Shown here piece after piece: positions 29,701-40,099 of a stretch of DNA of 64,000 nucleotides. The notes beneath the pieces are model-generated. The model ran no database searches. It saw nothing but the letters and a program-made list of their open reading frames with translations, and had not been told where the DNA came from. A program made the position numbers and the translations under genes. Position 1 is the first letter of the stretch. Each line of letters begins with the position of its first letter. The stretch spans positions 1,922,001 through 1,986,000 of the forward strand of contig NC_064046.1 of assembly GCF_932526225.1 (NCBI RefSeq). The letters run 5' to 3'. The DNA is from Nematostella vectensis (Eukaryota > Cnidaria > Anthozoa > Actiniaria > Edwardsiidae).

Positions 29701-32700
29701 AAACACAGCTGCACCTAGTCAGCGGTATCCAAGCTTTCCAACAGTGCTTTGCGGTCCCCACTTTTAATCCCTTGTCGTTGTGCTGAAGCCAGCACAAGTT
29801 GATGGTTGCTTGTATTTTTCATCAAAAATACAGCTATGAGCATATTAGGAGAGTGTCCCAGGGCATCATGAAGTCTTTTGGGGCATAATTGAGTGCTTTG
29901 CTTATGGATATTTGCAAGCAAAGGTGGATTCATGATGTTTTTTTCTTGTTTGGCTTTGCCTGGATGAGAAAATAATTTTCTAATGAATCACCACAGCTCT
30001 CCTAAATGCTGTCTTTTCTGAAACTAAATTGATTGCAAAATTGTTTACACTGCTATTCTGGGTCTGTATGACCTGGAATTGATTTGTTTGGCTTCGGGGT
30101 GAAAAGACTTATAAAAAACCATCTGACTTTGGGGAGAGGAGTGTTGACTGGCCCTCCCCTCGTGAATTTTCCCCTGAATCTCCCAGAATGCTTTGCAATC
30201 TGTAAAGATATTTTCGTGGTTGTACAGTCCTTCAAGGAATGGACATTGTGTTTTGAGGCCATGGAAATGTACCTGGAGGATCAGAATAAAGGTATCTATT
30301 TGTGTCTTGAACTGTGTTTGCTGATCTCTCTCCCTTGTGTGGTATTTTGAGCGTTTTATTGAGAGGGGTTATTCTGCTTTTCTTTTCTTGTTCGATTTGA
30401 AATTTGTCAAAGAACCTGTGCTATCATTTGGCTTAAGAGTAGATGCCAACACCTTGGTTGGATGCATATCTGCAAGACCATTTATCTCTTAGACTGATGC
30501 CTGAATATCTTCATCTTGTTGTGTTTAGTTTGCAGTCATGAATTTTTTGAGTTGTGGGTACTTCCCAAAGCCGGTACAGGCCGGTTGAGGGGTCAATGTG
30601 TTAAGCATACACATTTTAAACATTGCATAAGACACACTTAAAAATCTTAATATTCTTTTGATAATTTTCATTTTTCCCCCTTAAACCTATAACATTGACA
30701 GCAACAGTGCAGTTTGTAAATTTGTAGAGGCAGAAATGATGAGAAGCATGCTATGCATTGCATTTGTGTATGTCTAGGACGTGATGCTAAAGCCTACAAA
30801 CCTGTGAACTGGAACAGTCAGGAGCATATACTTAGGGAGATGCGAAGGGTACACACTCACACCCTCGCTCTCCAAATACACTCTACATAATTGCAAAGAT
30901 TTAAAAAAAGATTACAGATAATAGTTTTTGTATTGGGATTCACAAATTGATGTACATCAAATAGAAGTGCATTACATGATATACCTAATGAATTTTGCAG
31001 TATAAGTCTGAGAAAGGATACGCATGTGAATTGTAGTGTGCATCGGCAGATTTCTTGAAAGCATCTTGTGCTTCTGGGTATGACTTTGCTGCTTTAAAAC
31101 ATGTGCCTAAAATCACACACAAGAAAATCAACAACTAAAATATTTGAAAAACAGAGATGGGTTACTAATAAAAATAAAAATAAACACATCTCAGGGATTT
31201 TACTTATAATATAAATAGGTAAGAAATAAGAAATAATGAGTTTAATTCAACCTTTCACAGTATAGACTGGAATACAGGTGAGCCAGAGATACAAGTAAGC
31301 ACTACAATAAACTACAATTAATCAAATGTAATCAGCATATTTAACAGTAACGAACTCGTTGAAACGACTCGTATTAGTAGGCCTCTGATACGATGTAGAT
31401 TTAGACCTGAGGTTATACCCTGAATCAGGTGTAATGCGACACCCTATAATGATAGGAAAAAGAGGATTCTCTGGTTTGATTCTGGAAACGAATCGCTGGC
31501 ATGCAATATTTCTTCGCTCGTGCAACGTTGGAAGGTTTGCAAGCGTGAGTGAGCCCTCATAACTACGACCTGGGAAAGCGATCTTGAGCGCACGCCTCTG
31601 TACATTCTCTAGGGCGTCAGACAGATAATTTGGAAGGTCCGCAAAGGCTGCAGACACATATTCATTGAGCGATCTGATAAGTGACTGGTAGACTGTTATC
31701 AGCTCTATGGCATCCAGGCCACATTTCTTAAGTACTCTTAGAGCATAAAGCCTTTTGTTAGCATTCTTAATTATGAAGTCGCAGTGCGCAACCCATGTCA
31801 AGTCACACGATATGAGACCGCCAAGCAGCTTGAACGAATGCACCCGATCGATGGTATTGCCGCCTGCGGCCATGGGCTGCCAACTGCAACTATCATAGTT
31901 TAAGAAGGTAACGGACATTTCTTTGCACTTTGATAGATTAAGGCGCATGTTATTCTTTAGGGCATATGCTTGAATGTCGTTAACAATGTGTCCTAGGAGG
32001 GATGGTGAGTTCCTAGGTACCACCTCAAGAACAGTCAAATCGTCCACAAACTTAGCCCGCGGGGCCACGTCCTGGCCAAGTCATTGACCATTACACAGAA
32101 GAGAATGGGCCCAAGCCTGGTACCCTGGGGGATTCCCCCGTTAAGTAGTTGCGAGGAAGATGTTTTACCATCGAGGCAAACAGACTGCGAACGCCCTTGC
32201 AGAAAGGCTGCAACCCAGCGCAAAAGTTCCATTTCAACATTAAGTGATTTTAACTTATCTAGTAAGATGTGATAGTCAATTAAATTGAATGCTTTTCTGA
32301 AATCCGCGAAAAAGAGTCTAACCGAGCAATTGCCGAGATCAAGGGCCTCAAGCATAAGGTGTAGAATATAGACAATAGCCTGTTCGGTAGACTTAGACGC
32401 AACTGCAAACTGCTTACCATCTATTTTATCTAAGACAGCGGGGAGCATTCTCGAAAGTGTTAGTCCTTCAATGATCTTGGCGACTTGTGACGTTAGGGAG
32501 ATAGGTCTCACATCGTTTTCCACGGTCTTGGCAGGCTTGGACTTAGGGAGAGGACGTGCGATAGCAGACTTTAGAGGAGATGGGAAGAAGCCATCACCAA
32601 CGACTGATGTTAGACTCTTTGAGGACCTCAACCTTTCTCTCCAAGGTGCGCTTACAAGATTTAATTAGCCGCTGGACTTTATTACGCCACAAGTGGGAGG

Positions 32701-35045
32701 CTGGTGAGCCCTTGCCACCCCTGGAGAAGGCTCGTTGCCTTTTAGAAATAGCGTGTTTAATCTGATGTGTAATCCAGGGTTTATCCGAGGGAGATGTGTG
32801 GATAGTATTGATAGGAAAGTACTTATTGAATGCTTCCGTCAGAGTACTGTCGAAGAGCTCGAATTTCTCCTTACACGAGGTCATGAGGAATAATTCATCC
32901 CACGAGTGAGCAGTTAGCCATCTCCCAAACTCCCTTATTCGGCTATCATGCATATCGCGGCGCTCGATGGTTTTCTTGGGTGGCTTTCTGCGAGGTCCTT
33001 GTCGTATTAATATACAATAGTGGTCGCTGTTCCCCAATTTCGGGAGTTGGACAGGCTTATCAGGCAGTTTGGAATGGTTAGTTAGGCATCAGTTCAATAT
33101 ACCAGTGTCTCTAGTCAGTACATCAACAATTTGACTCAGACCGCAAGAGCGCTTAAACACGGTGATTTTAACCCCACCTCCAACCCCACCTCTTGGTGGA
33201 GGTGGGGTTAAAATCACCCACGACCCACACCAGGCAGTCGGCATGTTTAGACATATAAGGGTCCACTACACTTTGTATGTGCTCGTAAAGCTTTGTGTTA
33301 TCATCAGTGAACGCTCGAGGAGGATGGTAGATGACTCCAAACAAGATGCTTGAGACTGATCTAGGGAGGCGCACGGGTCTTAACTGCAACCAAAGTAACT
33401 CTGAAACACAATCAACAAGCTCCGGGGCATTCACTTCTTAACATGGGATCTCACTGTTCACGTATACAGTAACTCCACCCCCTGAACTGTACACGCGATC
33501 TTTGAGGAATATCGTAAAGTTGTTGAGCTGAGGGTCTGGAACATCAGGAGTAAGCCAGGACTCGGTTATACAAGCGATATCCACACAGTTGTGAGCGACA
33601 ACGCCGTCAAGTTCGTCGATTTTGGGTAAAATAGATCGAGCGTTGCATACAAGCAGCGAAGGGATAGCAATTCCCTTTCCCGTGTAAGCGGCATTTAAGG
33701 TTGGACCTCTATCAGGAGCACCAATAGGAGAGGGGAAACTCAATACAACTTCCTCTGTCAGGGGCCATGTGGCCACAGGGGTACCAGAACCAATATGGCG
33801 GCGACAGCGACCGGCTCGTTTTGACCGAAAACCTTTCCTGATACCCAGATCGTGAAGGGTCTCCCATAAATCCTCAGGAACGCGCATGTTTGGTTGTGTT
33901 TTGCCGATTGACTTGAGAACGGCACTGCTGTATGTCACGCTGGACGAGGTAGCATCGTTTCGAGTTTCAAGGTCAACGAGCAGAGGCCAACGGCCACAGG
34001 TCAGCCATAAGTTAGCTAGATGGACTATAAGGTATACCATTAGGCCCCACGGCCTCTTATGTAGTGATGGAGGCAACATAAGGGTCGCTTCAATAGAGAA
34101 CGACACGAAACACAAACGAATTTTACGGAGACATTTTAACCGAGGCAGCCAATATGGCGCTGCTGACCGATGTCGTATAAGAAAATCTATGAAAGAACAA
34201 GAATTCCCTCCCCCCCTTTTCCACTTTTCCACTTTTCTTAAAACCCTTGCTTTGGCCCCCTCTTGTAGAAATCCCTGGATCAGATTCTGATTTCTGAATT
34301 TCTGAATTTCATTCAATGTGAGACAAGATTAAAAACGATAGCCATTTTTGGCTTTCTTATTTTCCTAGGTTTTCACAATAAATCAATACTTACTGATGTA
34401 ACTTTTGATGAGTCACTAATTGGCCAATATCATTCAACAGTAACCGAGAAATCTTCATTGACTGATATTACTTTATTTATCAATTTACTACAGGGTGTAT
34501 GCCACTAGCCTGATTATTCTTGTTAGAAACACTAACCAGCTTTCATGTATTTGTCTGCTGCGCTATCATAGTCTGGTTTCCATTTCAGCCAACTTGTCTT
34601 CATACTAGAAGTAAATCCCAAGAAAATATATTAAACTATAAAAATGTCAATCAAAATCGAGACCACCATTTATTATCATTGACATTTTTAAAAGGGCTTC
34701 GCTATGTTTTTAAATACAGATTACTTTATGTAAATTCTGTGAACTATGTCCGAAAGCAAAGCAGAAAAATTCGTAAGTTAGTACTTCTTCTTCAAGGCGA
34801 AATAAGTAAGTTACAATTGTAAGTAAGAATATTTTCTTACTTAAGCTTATTCGTCCACTTCTAGTAAAAGATAATTCACAATGACATAAATAGCCACAAA
34901 GTTGATAAACGTTCGTCGTCTTAGGATATTCATAGGCAGAAGATCGAAGCAAGTGTTCGTTAGTCTTGTGTTTTTATACATACCATTTTTCCGCTTCCTT
35001 TATCAATAAAATTCCCTCTTGCAGCTTTCTCTGTTGCATAGCCAT
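23779..35045 (-). CDS. NAPG: Gamma-soluble NSF attachment protein
   Basis: Eleven exons in transcript order: 35045-34984, 34604-34537, 31106-31022, 29535-29518, 27890-27813, 27129-27079, 26309-26240, 26155-26085, 25309-25151, 24668-24539 and 23985-23779. The frame is kept through every junction and gives about 332 aa (human 312). Family marks: LKWKPDYDSA near the N-terminus, EAVDLIEKA, SADTAAMAL, YVAADRC, and an acidic tail ending DEFAGGLC, as in gamma-SNAPs. It is a TPR-like helical adaptor that brings NSF to SNARE complexes for disassembly. Exon 4 is only 18 nt. Compared with human, about five residues after EKA are missing, so one more in-frame microexon may be unseen between exons 5 and 6. 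Intron 2 holds a LINE; other introns hold minisatellites and MITEs. Confidence 0.93.
24071..24236. repeat. 19 bp minisatellite, 9 copies (NAPG intron 10)
   Basis: The unit is AGAGGATGGGATGGGCAGT, with GGCGGT variants in the first two copies. It lies about 85 bases upstream (in transcript sense) of the exon 11 acceptor. On the minus strand it reads as a C/T-rich tract, so it may extend the polypyrimidine context. Confidence 0.85.
26687..27054. repeat. 60 bp minisatellite, 6 copies (NAPG intron 6)
   Basis: The period is 60 bases, with units rich in GATGATG and GGTGGTGGTGGAGG. Copies alternate between two variants (AAAGACCATG and AAAGACAATG). Because 60 is divisible by three and the unit lacks stops, several frames are open on both strands. 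These are low-complexity and I do not call them genes. In transcript sense the array begins about 25 nt after the exon 6 donor. Confidence 0.9.
27528..27815. repeat. 16 bp minisatellite, 18 copies, made of splice-donor sequence (NAPG intron 5)
   Basis: On the plus strand the unit is CCTCTCGGTCCCTTAC. In transcript sense each unit is GTAAGGGACCGAGAGG. The first unit in transcript sense is the exon 5 donor itself (exon ends ..GCAGG at 27813, then GTAAGG), so the array is 18 tandem copies of a good 5' splice site. Using a later copy would extend the exon by a multiple of 16 nt and give an immediate in-frame TAA. Confidence 0.9.
27915..29465. mobile_element. Large foldback element (NAPG intron 4)
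   Basis: The outer ends are imperfect inverted copies (CCGATTCATA.. near 27917 against ..TATGAATCAGG near 29463, and GCACATGG..GGAGTTGG at 27964 against its inverse near 29140). Inside these, 28000-28195 and 28620-28760 are arrays of a (G)AGCRTTG/CAAYGCTC(A) motif in opposite orientation. A perfect palindrome sits at 28441-28543. No coding capacity is recognised. Confidence 0.6.
28441..28543. repeat. Perfect 51 bp palindrome with 1 nt spacer
   Basis: The left arm 28441-28491 starts TTTCGAAAAACAAGG. The right arm 28493-28543 is its exact reverse complement, with a single A (28492) between them. It forms the core of the surrounding foldback element. Such a structure can extrude as a cruciform or fold as a hairpin. 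Confidence 0.9.
29592..30604. mobile_element. TTAA-flanked piggyBac-like MITE, copy A (NAPG intron 3)
   Basis: The element is bounded by TTAA at both ends. The left terminus is CCCATTAACTCC and the inverted right terminus CACATTGACCCC, a 12-base imperfect terminal repeat. TTAA target sites with C-rich ends are the piggyBac pattern. A second copy with the same two termini in opposite orientation is at 42161-42756. Short open frames inside (for example around 30084-30350) are not credible genes. Confidence 0.7.
30605..31021. other. Rest of NAPG intron 3, no exon seen
   Basis: A short plus-strand open stretch around 30780-30850 has AG before it, but no related exons are nearby and I do not call it. 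The minus strand contains no gamma-SNAP-like peptide here. Confidence 0.4.
31165..34316 (-). mobile_element. Decayed CR1/L2-like LINE in NAPG intron 2
   Basis: Minus-strand frames in order are 34316-33438 and 33434-33168 (endonuclease), 33037-32594 (SDHYC motif, linker), 32631-32035 and 32068-31322 (reverse transcriptase). Seen motifs: CNARS and ITESWL at the endonuclease start, GDFN, NGGIPQGTRLGP and FVDD. The frames are broken by shifts and a foldback at 33162-33217, so the copy is dead. A short (TTTTA)n-like tail on the minus strand near 31165-31187 marks the 3' end. It lies in the same orientation as the host gene. Clade assignment is from general appearance only. Confidence 0.85.
33162..33217. 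repeat. 21 bp inverted repeat inside the LINE endonuclease
   Basis: The left arm is 33162-33182 (GTGATTTTAACCCCACC..), the right arm 33197-33217 is its exact inverse, and the loop is 14 nt. It begins just after the GDFN motif and coincides with loss of the open frame, so it looks like a local inverted duplication in this copy. Confidence 0.85.
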
Positions 35046-35307
35046 CTTGAATTCACGCGGGAGTACGCTGACCGTCAGCCAGTCAGCTCAAGACGTAAAA
35101 ATCGCGGGCATCAGTTGTTAACCATTAGCCAGTTATAGAAATGACTTATCTCCTCCTCGCGCGGCAGGTGCTCGGAGCTGCTGTCTCTGCAGTACTCACT
35201 AAAGAATACATACATGTGCTTATCAAAGTACAGCATTGATGGGAGAACATAACTAGTCTTTTTTTATTTCCATTTCGTTTAGTTTGCTCTTTTAATTTGT
35301 TGCGTCT

Positions 35308-36111
35308 TTGTATTTAATCATGTCGAGAAAGTTATCAAAAAAGGCAGCGAAGAACCGGACTGATTCTTTATCTCCCAGTCCGACTACTATCGTCGAGGAC
35401 GAGGAATTGGTTACAATGGCGGCCGTGAAAAATCTTCTGGCCGTCCAGGAATCCATGATGAGATCCGTATTTGAATCAATGGTATCGCAGATAAGTAGCC
35501 GGGTCGATGACCTGGTAGAGAAGGTTTCGGGCCTAAAGGCAAGCCTTGAGTTCACTCAGAGTGAGGTTGAACGCTTTGGGCCTATCAACAAGAAAGTTAA
35601 AGAGACTGACAGCGAGGTTGTTAAAGTAAAGGACGCTCTCGAGTATCTCGAGAACCAGTCGAGACGTAATAATATACGTGTGTCCGGAATACCCGAAAGT
35701 CCAGGAGAGTCGTGGGCCGATTCAGAAGCTAAAGTGAAAGAGGCGATCCAGACGAAGCTTGGTTTGGAGATTGAGATCGGAAGGGCGCACCGCGTAGAAA
35801 GGAAAAAGGCAAAGGGCAGATCCTTGACGCAGTCGGAGAAAGAGAGGCCGAGGACGATTGTCTGTAAACTCAAGGACTGGAAGACGAAGGAGGCGGTTGT
35901 GAGAAAGACCAGGATTGACAAGCCGGCGGGTCTCTACGTTGCAGAAGATCTTGCAAGGGCTACACTTCTTAAGAGGGAAGCTAAAATCGAAGAGATGAAG
36001 AAGGCGAGAGCTGAAGGGAAGAGGGCTTACTTCATACTAGATCGCCTAATTATTATAGATCTGAAACAGGATGCAGCCGAAGGTAACATCCAGACAGCCG
36101 GCAGCGGATAG
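35308..36111 (+). CDS. LINE ORF1 protein (coiled coil, RNA binding)
   Basis: Open frame of 267 aa, with a Met-Ser-Arg-Lys start available at residue 5. Heptad-like residues at about 45-115 predict a coiled coil. The segment LENQSRRNNIRVSGIPE, then EIGRAHRVERKK and RPRTIVCKL, is characteristic of the ORF1 RNA-binding/RRM-like region of non-LTR elements. It is intact in this copy, unlike its ORF2. Confidence 0.8.
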   Translation: MYLIMSRKLSKKAAKNRTDSLSPSPTTIVEDEELVTMAAVKNLLAVQESMMRSVFESMVSQISSRVDDLVEKVSGLKASLEFTQSEVERFGPINKKVKETDSEVVKVKDALEYLENQSRRNNIRVSGIPESPGESWADSEAKVKEAIQTKLGLEIEIGRAHRVERKKAKGRSLTQSEKERPRTIVCKLKDWKTKEAVVRKTRIDKPAGLYVAEDLARATLLKREAKIEEMKKARAEGKRAYFILDRLIIIDLKQDAAEGNIQTAGSG

Positions 36112-36306
36112 TGTGATAAGTAATCTGAATATTCCTTTAGCTAACGTTTTGCCTTTTTGTCATTTATCGGATGAAGATTTTCAATCAGCGCTTTTTGAAC
36201 AGCAAAATGGCGTAATTAGATTCGATCATGATCGATTAGAAAATCTTAAATTCAATCCCTTACTTTCTGATCTGGTGATCAGGCTTTTTATGCAAACTAT
36301 AGACCT

Positions 36307-37544
36307 GTGTCCGTCTTACCAGTTTTTTCGAAATTTTTCGAGAAAGTTGTATATAAACGGTTATATAATTTCCTGATTAAATATGATATTCTATCAAATA
36401 ACCAATATGGTTTTAGAAAGAACCATTCGGCAGCTCTTGCACTTCTTCATTTATACGATACTCTATCTAGTGCTATTGATTATAAAAAATATACTCTAGG
36501 CGTTTTTATTGATCTGTCAAAGGCGTTTGACACGGTCAATCATGGCATTTTACTAGCGAAATTGCATAACTATGAAATACGTGGAACTCCTCTCAAATGG
36601 TTTGAAAGTTATCTTTTAGATAGAGAGCAGTTTGTAAATTTTAATGGCGTTTCTTCTTGTCGTAAATTAGTGAAGTGCGGTGTCCCACAAGGCAGCGTGC
36701 TTGGGCCGCTTCTCTTTCTGATTTATATCAATGATATATGTAGCGTTTCAACCGCCTTAGACATACTTTTATTTGCTGATGATACAAGTATATTTTTCTC
36801 CCATAAAAACTTAGACTCATTATGTCTCACAATCAATAATGAACTTACCAAATTAACAGATTGGTTTTGTGCAAACAAGTTATCTATAAATATAAAAAAA
36901 TCAAACTATATTATCTTTAGGCCACGGCAAAAAGGCAAAACCTTGATATAAAGGTCACCTTAGGTGATCAGAATATAAAGCGAGTCAAAGAAACAGTATT
37001 TTTAGGTGTTATTCTTGACAAACACTTGACATGGTTACCACATATTACCAATGTCGCGCGTAAGGTTTCAAAAGCTGTAGGAATTATGTATAAAGCAAGT
37101 TTTTGCCTTTCAAAGCAATCACTATTGACGTTGTATTATTCTTTGTTATATCCATACTTGCAATACTGTGTTAGTGTTTGGGGATCCTCTTATCCATCTA
37201 ATTTAAATCGTATTCTTAAGCTCCAAAAACGAGCAATACGTATAATTGTTGGAGCATCCTATGATGCACACACTGATCCGGTATATAGGAATCTAAACAT
37301 ATTGAAATTCAATTATTTATTTTTATTTCAAATAGGTAAGTTAATGTATCAATTTAAAAATAGGTTACTTCCCCAAACATTTAACAGGATATTTCAATCG
37401 AACTCTCAAATTCACGATTATTACACGAGAAGCTCTAACTTGTTCCATATTTCAAAGTTTAGAACAAATATACATAAGTTTGCGTTAAGACATCAGGGAC
37501 CTAAATATTTCAATTCATTGTCTTCAGTCTGCCAAAACGCTTAA
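36307..37544 (+). pseudogene. Broken LINE reverse transcriptase (ORF2 3' half)
   Basis: Two frames, 36307-36951 and 37026-37544, are separated by a frame break. Catalytic aspartates are seen in FIDLSKAFD and LLFADDT. The second frame carries the thumb and C-terminal region (LQKRAIRIIVGASY). The endonuclease domain and the N-terminal RT fingers are absent. Confidence 0.8.
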
Positions 37545-37979
37545 CTCTTTTTGTAATAAATTAAAGACTTCTCTTATTAACTCTTAATTTTTTTTCTTTC
37601 TCGATTTGTGTTTGTGTGTGTTTTTTATATAAGTATGAAAAAAAAAAATATGAAAGCTCTCCTACCAAATATTTATATGATTAATCTGACTGTCCGAACT
37701 ATCAAATATGTATTTTCTGTTAAGATTTAGGAGGTCCGTCTCGTATAAGCCTTGCGGTTTCTTACGGTCCTCCTTGTTACACTATGTAAATTATTATAAT
37801 TATCTTTATTTGAAAAAAAAAAATGTATTAAGCGACAAAACAATAAACTGAACTGAAAACTGAACTGAAGAAATATCCCTTGTTATAAAAAATATCCCTT
37901 GTATCGACGCATGCATTAAATTACTTATTGAATGACGATCTGAATGTAGAAAGATTTTTACCGCTCTTAATCTGGTGAT

Positions 37980-38242
37980 TCCCCTATCTCACGCACCCAG
38001 CAGCAGCACCTACTAATCAGAAGAGTCAGAAGGAATGTGCTCGTCAGAATAAAAGAGATGTGTTTGATGGCGGTGACTTTTACGAGGATACTGAAAATGT
38101 GTTTGTTTTTAGTGCTATTCAGAAAATTGCTTCGGCCACACCCAAAGCACTATCTGTTAGGGTAAGGATTGCTGTTGACAACACCCAAAATGCTATCCCA
38201 ATCAATCACCCCCGACTGTTTTTACTGGAGTCATTACATTAG
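37980..38242 (+). other. Possible retroelement relic
   Basis: A short open stretch (60 aa from 38060) follows an Ala/Pro-rich segment and contains VRVRIAVDN. It faintly resembles the region around a retroelement protease, but no catalytic DTGA/DSGA is present. I cannot assign it with confidence. Confidence 0.2.
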
Positions 38243-38875
38243 GGGCATTAGGAGGAGGGATCAGAAACCCCGATATAACAATAACAAATAGCAGCAGGAT
38301 TATAATAAGCTACGCTGTTATTCAAGCTGGTTCATATTATTTATATGCATAAGAAGACTAGATAAAAATTCCTTAGCAGAAACTGTTTATATGAATTATT
38401 TCAAAGCTCAGTTACTACTTGATGAAAATACGTTTAGCTGTTTATTAGATACAAGAGTACTTGATTATCTATGCATGGTAGTTTTGTCAAGCAGACTTTG
38501 CATAATGATGGATTAGAAGATTTAGAGAAAATGACAATTTAGCATTCCTAGGATGACTCTAGAATACAGTTGCAAGGTAATAAAGTAACCAGCGAAAACA
38601 TAACAGATGAGCGGGTAGACATATGTTTTTATGTTTTTTCTCCACATGTAATGAACAAATGGTCGATAAATGGTCGATTTCGCCGCAAGCCTCTAGCAAC
38701 CTAGCAACAAGTAGTGGTTAGACGCCACTCAAGAAGTTCCAACCAATCACAGCCCTCGGTTTGATAGAAATTTATTTACAAGGAGCACGGTAGCAAAGAT
38801 CATTATTTTGCGTTCGCATCACTCCCCGTTACACTGCTGTATTTCGATCTATTTCTTCATTCAAAATTTCATAAA

Positions 38876-40099
38876 ATGTCAGACGATCAGCTTCAGGCCA
38901 AGTTCGAGTCCTTCTGCGCCTTTGGAGCAGGAGCGAAGGGCGCTCAGCCTTTGATGGATAATGCCAAATTCGGAAAGATGTTTAGAGATCTTCATCTTTA
39001 CGACCAAAAGTTTACTTCCACCGACACCGATATTATTTTCAGCAGAACTGAAGTCAAGCCGTGAGTATAGTTGTTTCAATGCGCATTTATTGCACAGAAG
39101 TCTAAAAGTTATTAGCTTGTTTGTTTATATTTGCTGCTCTGCAGGAAAACCGAGCGAAAAATCAACTTCAACCAGTTCAAGGTCGCACTAGGTTTGTGCG
39201 CTGAAAAGAAATTTGGCAGCAAAGACCAAGTTGGAAAGTTGACTGAAAAGATTTGCAAAGGCAAGGGACCTGCTACAAGCGGAGCTACGGTAAGTGTGCT
39301 AAAAGTCAGGCTACTTTTGGCAGCAATCTGGAATTTAACGCCCTGACAACAGAGAAGTGTAAAGTTGTTTGGTCCGTCGTTGCGTGATGTTAACTATTGA
39401 CTTATAAACATTCATAATAAAGAAATACGCGTTCACCGATTCTACCATGTCCCGATTTGCAAAACTGACCCTGCTTAGATAATTACTTTTGTAACAGAAT
39501 TTGTTTCGCTGAAGGTTTCACACCATTGGCGGTAAGTCCGTGCCAATAGTGTGAATAAAACGAAATCATTTAATTAATGGTAATATTTTCCTCATGAAAA
39601 TAACCAGACTCGCTCGCTTTTTTTTAATTGTAAAAATCTTTATAAAAATCATAGGTTTAATATTAGTTGTTGAAACAAATGGAGAAACTGTTCCATTTTC
39701 AGAGTGGCAATAAAACAAAACAAAAACTGTATTTCACACCATTATGCAAAACACACTAAATATTGGAAACTAGGGTGTTTTAATAAAATAAAATGTACGT
39801 TTTAATAAAATAAAACTCGACTGTAAGACTGCCCTAAAACAGTCTTCTAGATGACAATTTCAGTTATTTTTAGTAATTCATAAACATATAGCATATCCCC
39901 TTTTTTACAGAAAGCTGTAAAGGTTGGTGGGGTTGAACGTCTCACCGATACCAAATGTTATACCGGCTCCCACAAGGAGAGGTTTGATAAGAGCGGCAAA
40001 GGCAAGGGAATTGAAGGGCGTGTAGACCGGGACGACAAGGCTGCTCAAGGTTACGTAGGCAACTACAAAGGAGAAGGCACCTATGACAAAACTCACTAA
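38876..40099 (+). CDS. TPPP: Tubulin polymerization-promoting protein (p25-alpha family)
   Basis: Three exons, 38876-39060, 39145-39289 and 39911-40099, give 172 aa, close to TPPP2/TPPP3 length. The N-terminal domain starts [19 protein letters not shown] and continues in the EF-hand-like p25-alpha fold ([22 protein letters not shown]). The C-terminal unstructured part keeps [18 protein letters not shown] and the GKGKGIEGR nucleotide/zinc-site motif. Such proteins bundle and acetylate-protect microtubules and are linked to cilia in invertebrates. Intron positions keep the frame throughout. AATAAA lies at 40694. Confidence 0.95.
39517..39556. repeat. Short inverted repeat in TPPP intron 2
   Basis: TTCACACCATTGGC and GTGCCAATAGTGTGAA form an imperfect hairpin with a loop of about 9 nt. 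A partial TTTCACACCATT copy recurs near 39732. It may be the ends of a very short MITE. Confidence 0.45.

Larger units (their letters stand above)
35290..37870 (+). mobile_element. LINE copy with ORF1 and truncated reverse transcriptase
   Basis: It carries an ORF1 (35308-36111) and reverse transcriptase frames (36307-36951, 37026-37544) with FIDLSKAFDTV, GVPQGSVLGPLLFLIYIND and LLFADDT. No endonuclease region lies between ORF1 and the reverse transcriptase, so about 1-1.5 kb typical of ORF2 is missing. The 3' end near 37850 has an A-rich stretch and short ACTGAA repeats, as in CR1/L2-type tails. A short tandem copy of AAATATCCCTTGT follows at about 37870. Confidence 0.85.

Noticed and set aside
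30084-30350. 88-codon plus-strand frame
   Set aside because: It lies inside the TTAA-flanked MITE and has no match to any family or to nearby exons.
30780-30850. Apparent short plus-strand exon in NAPG intron 3
   Set aside because: It has an AG before it, but no partner exons on that strand and no recognised protein.
33886-34290. 134-codon plus-strand frame
   Set aside because: It is antisense to the LINE endonuclease region.
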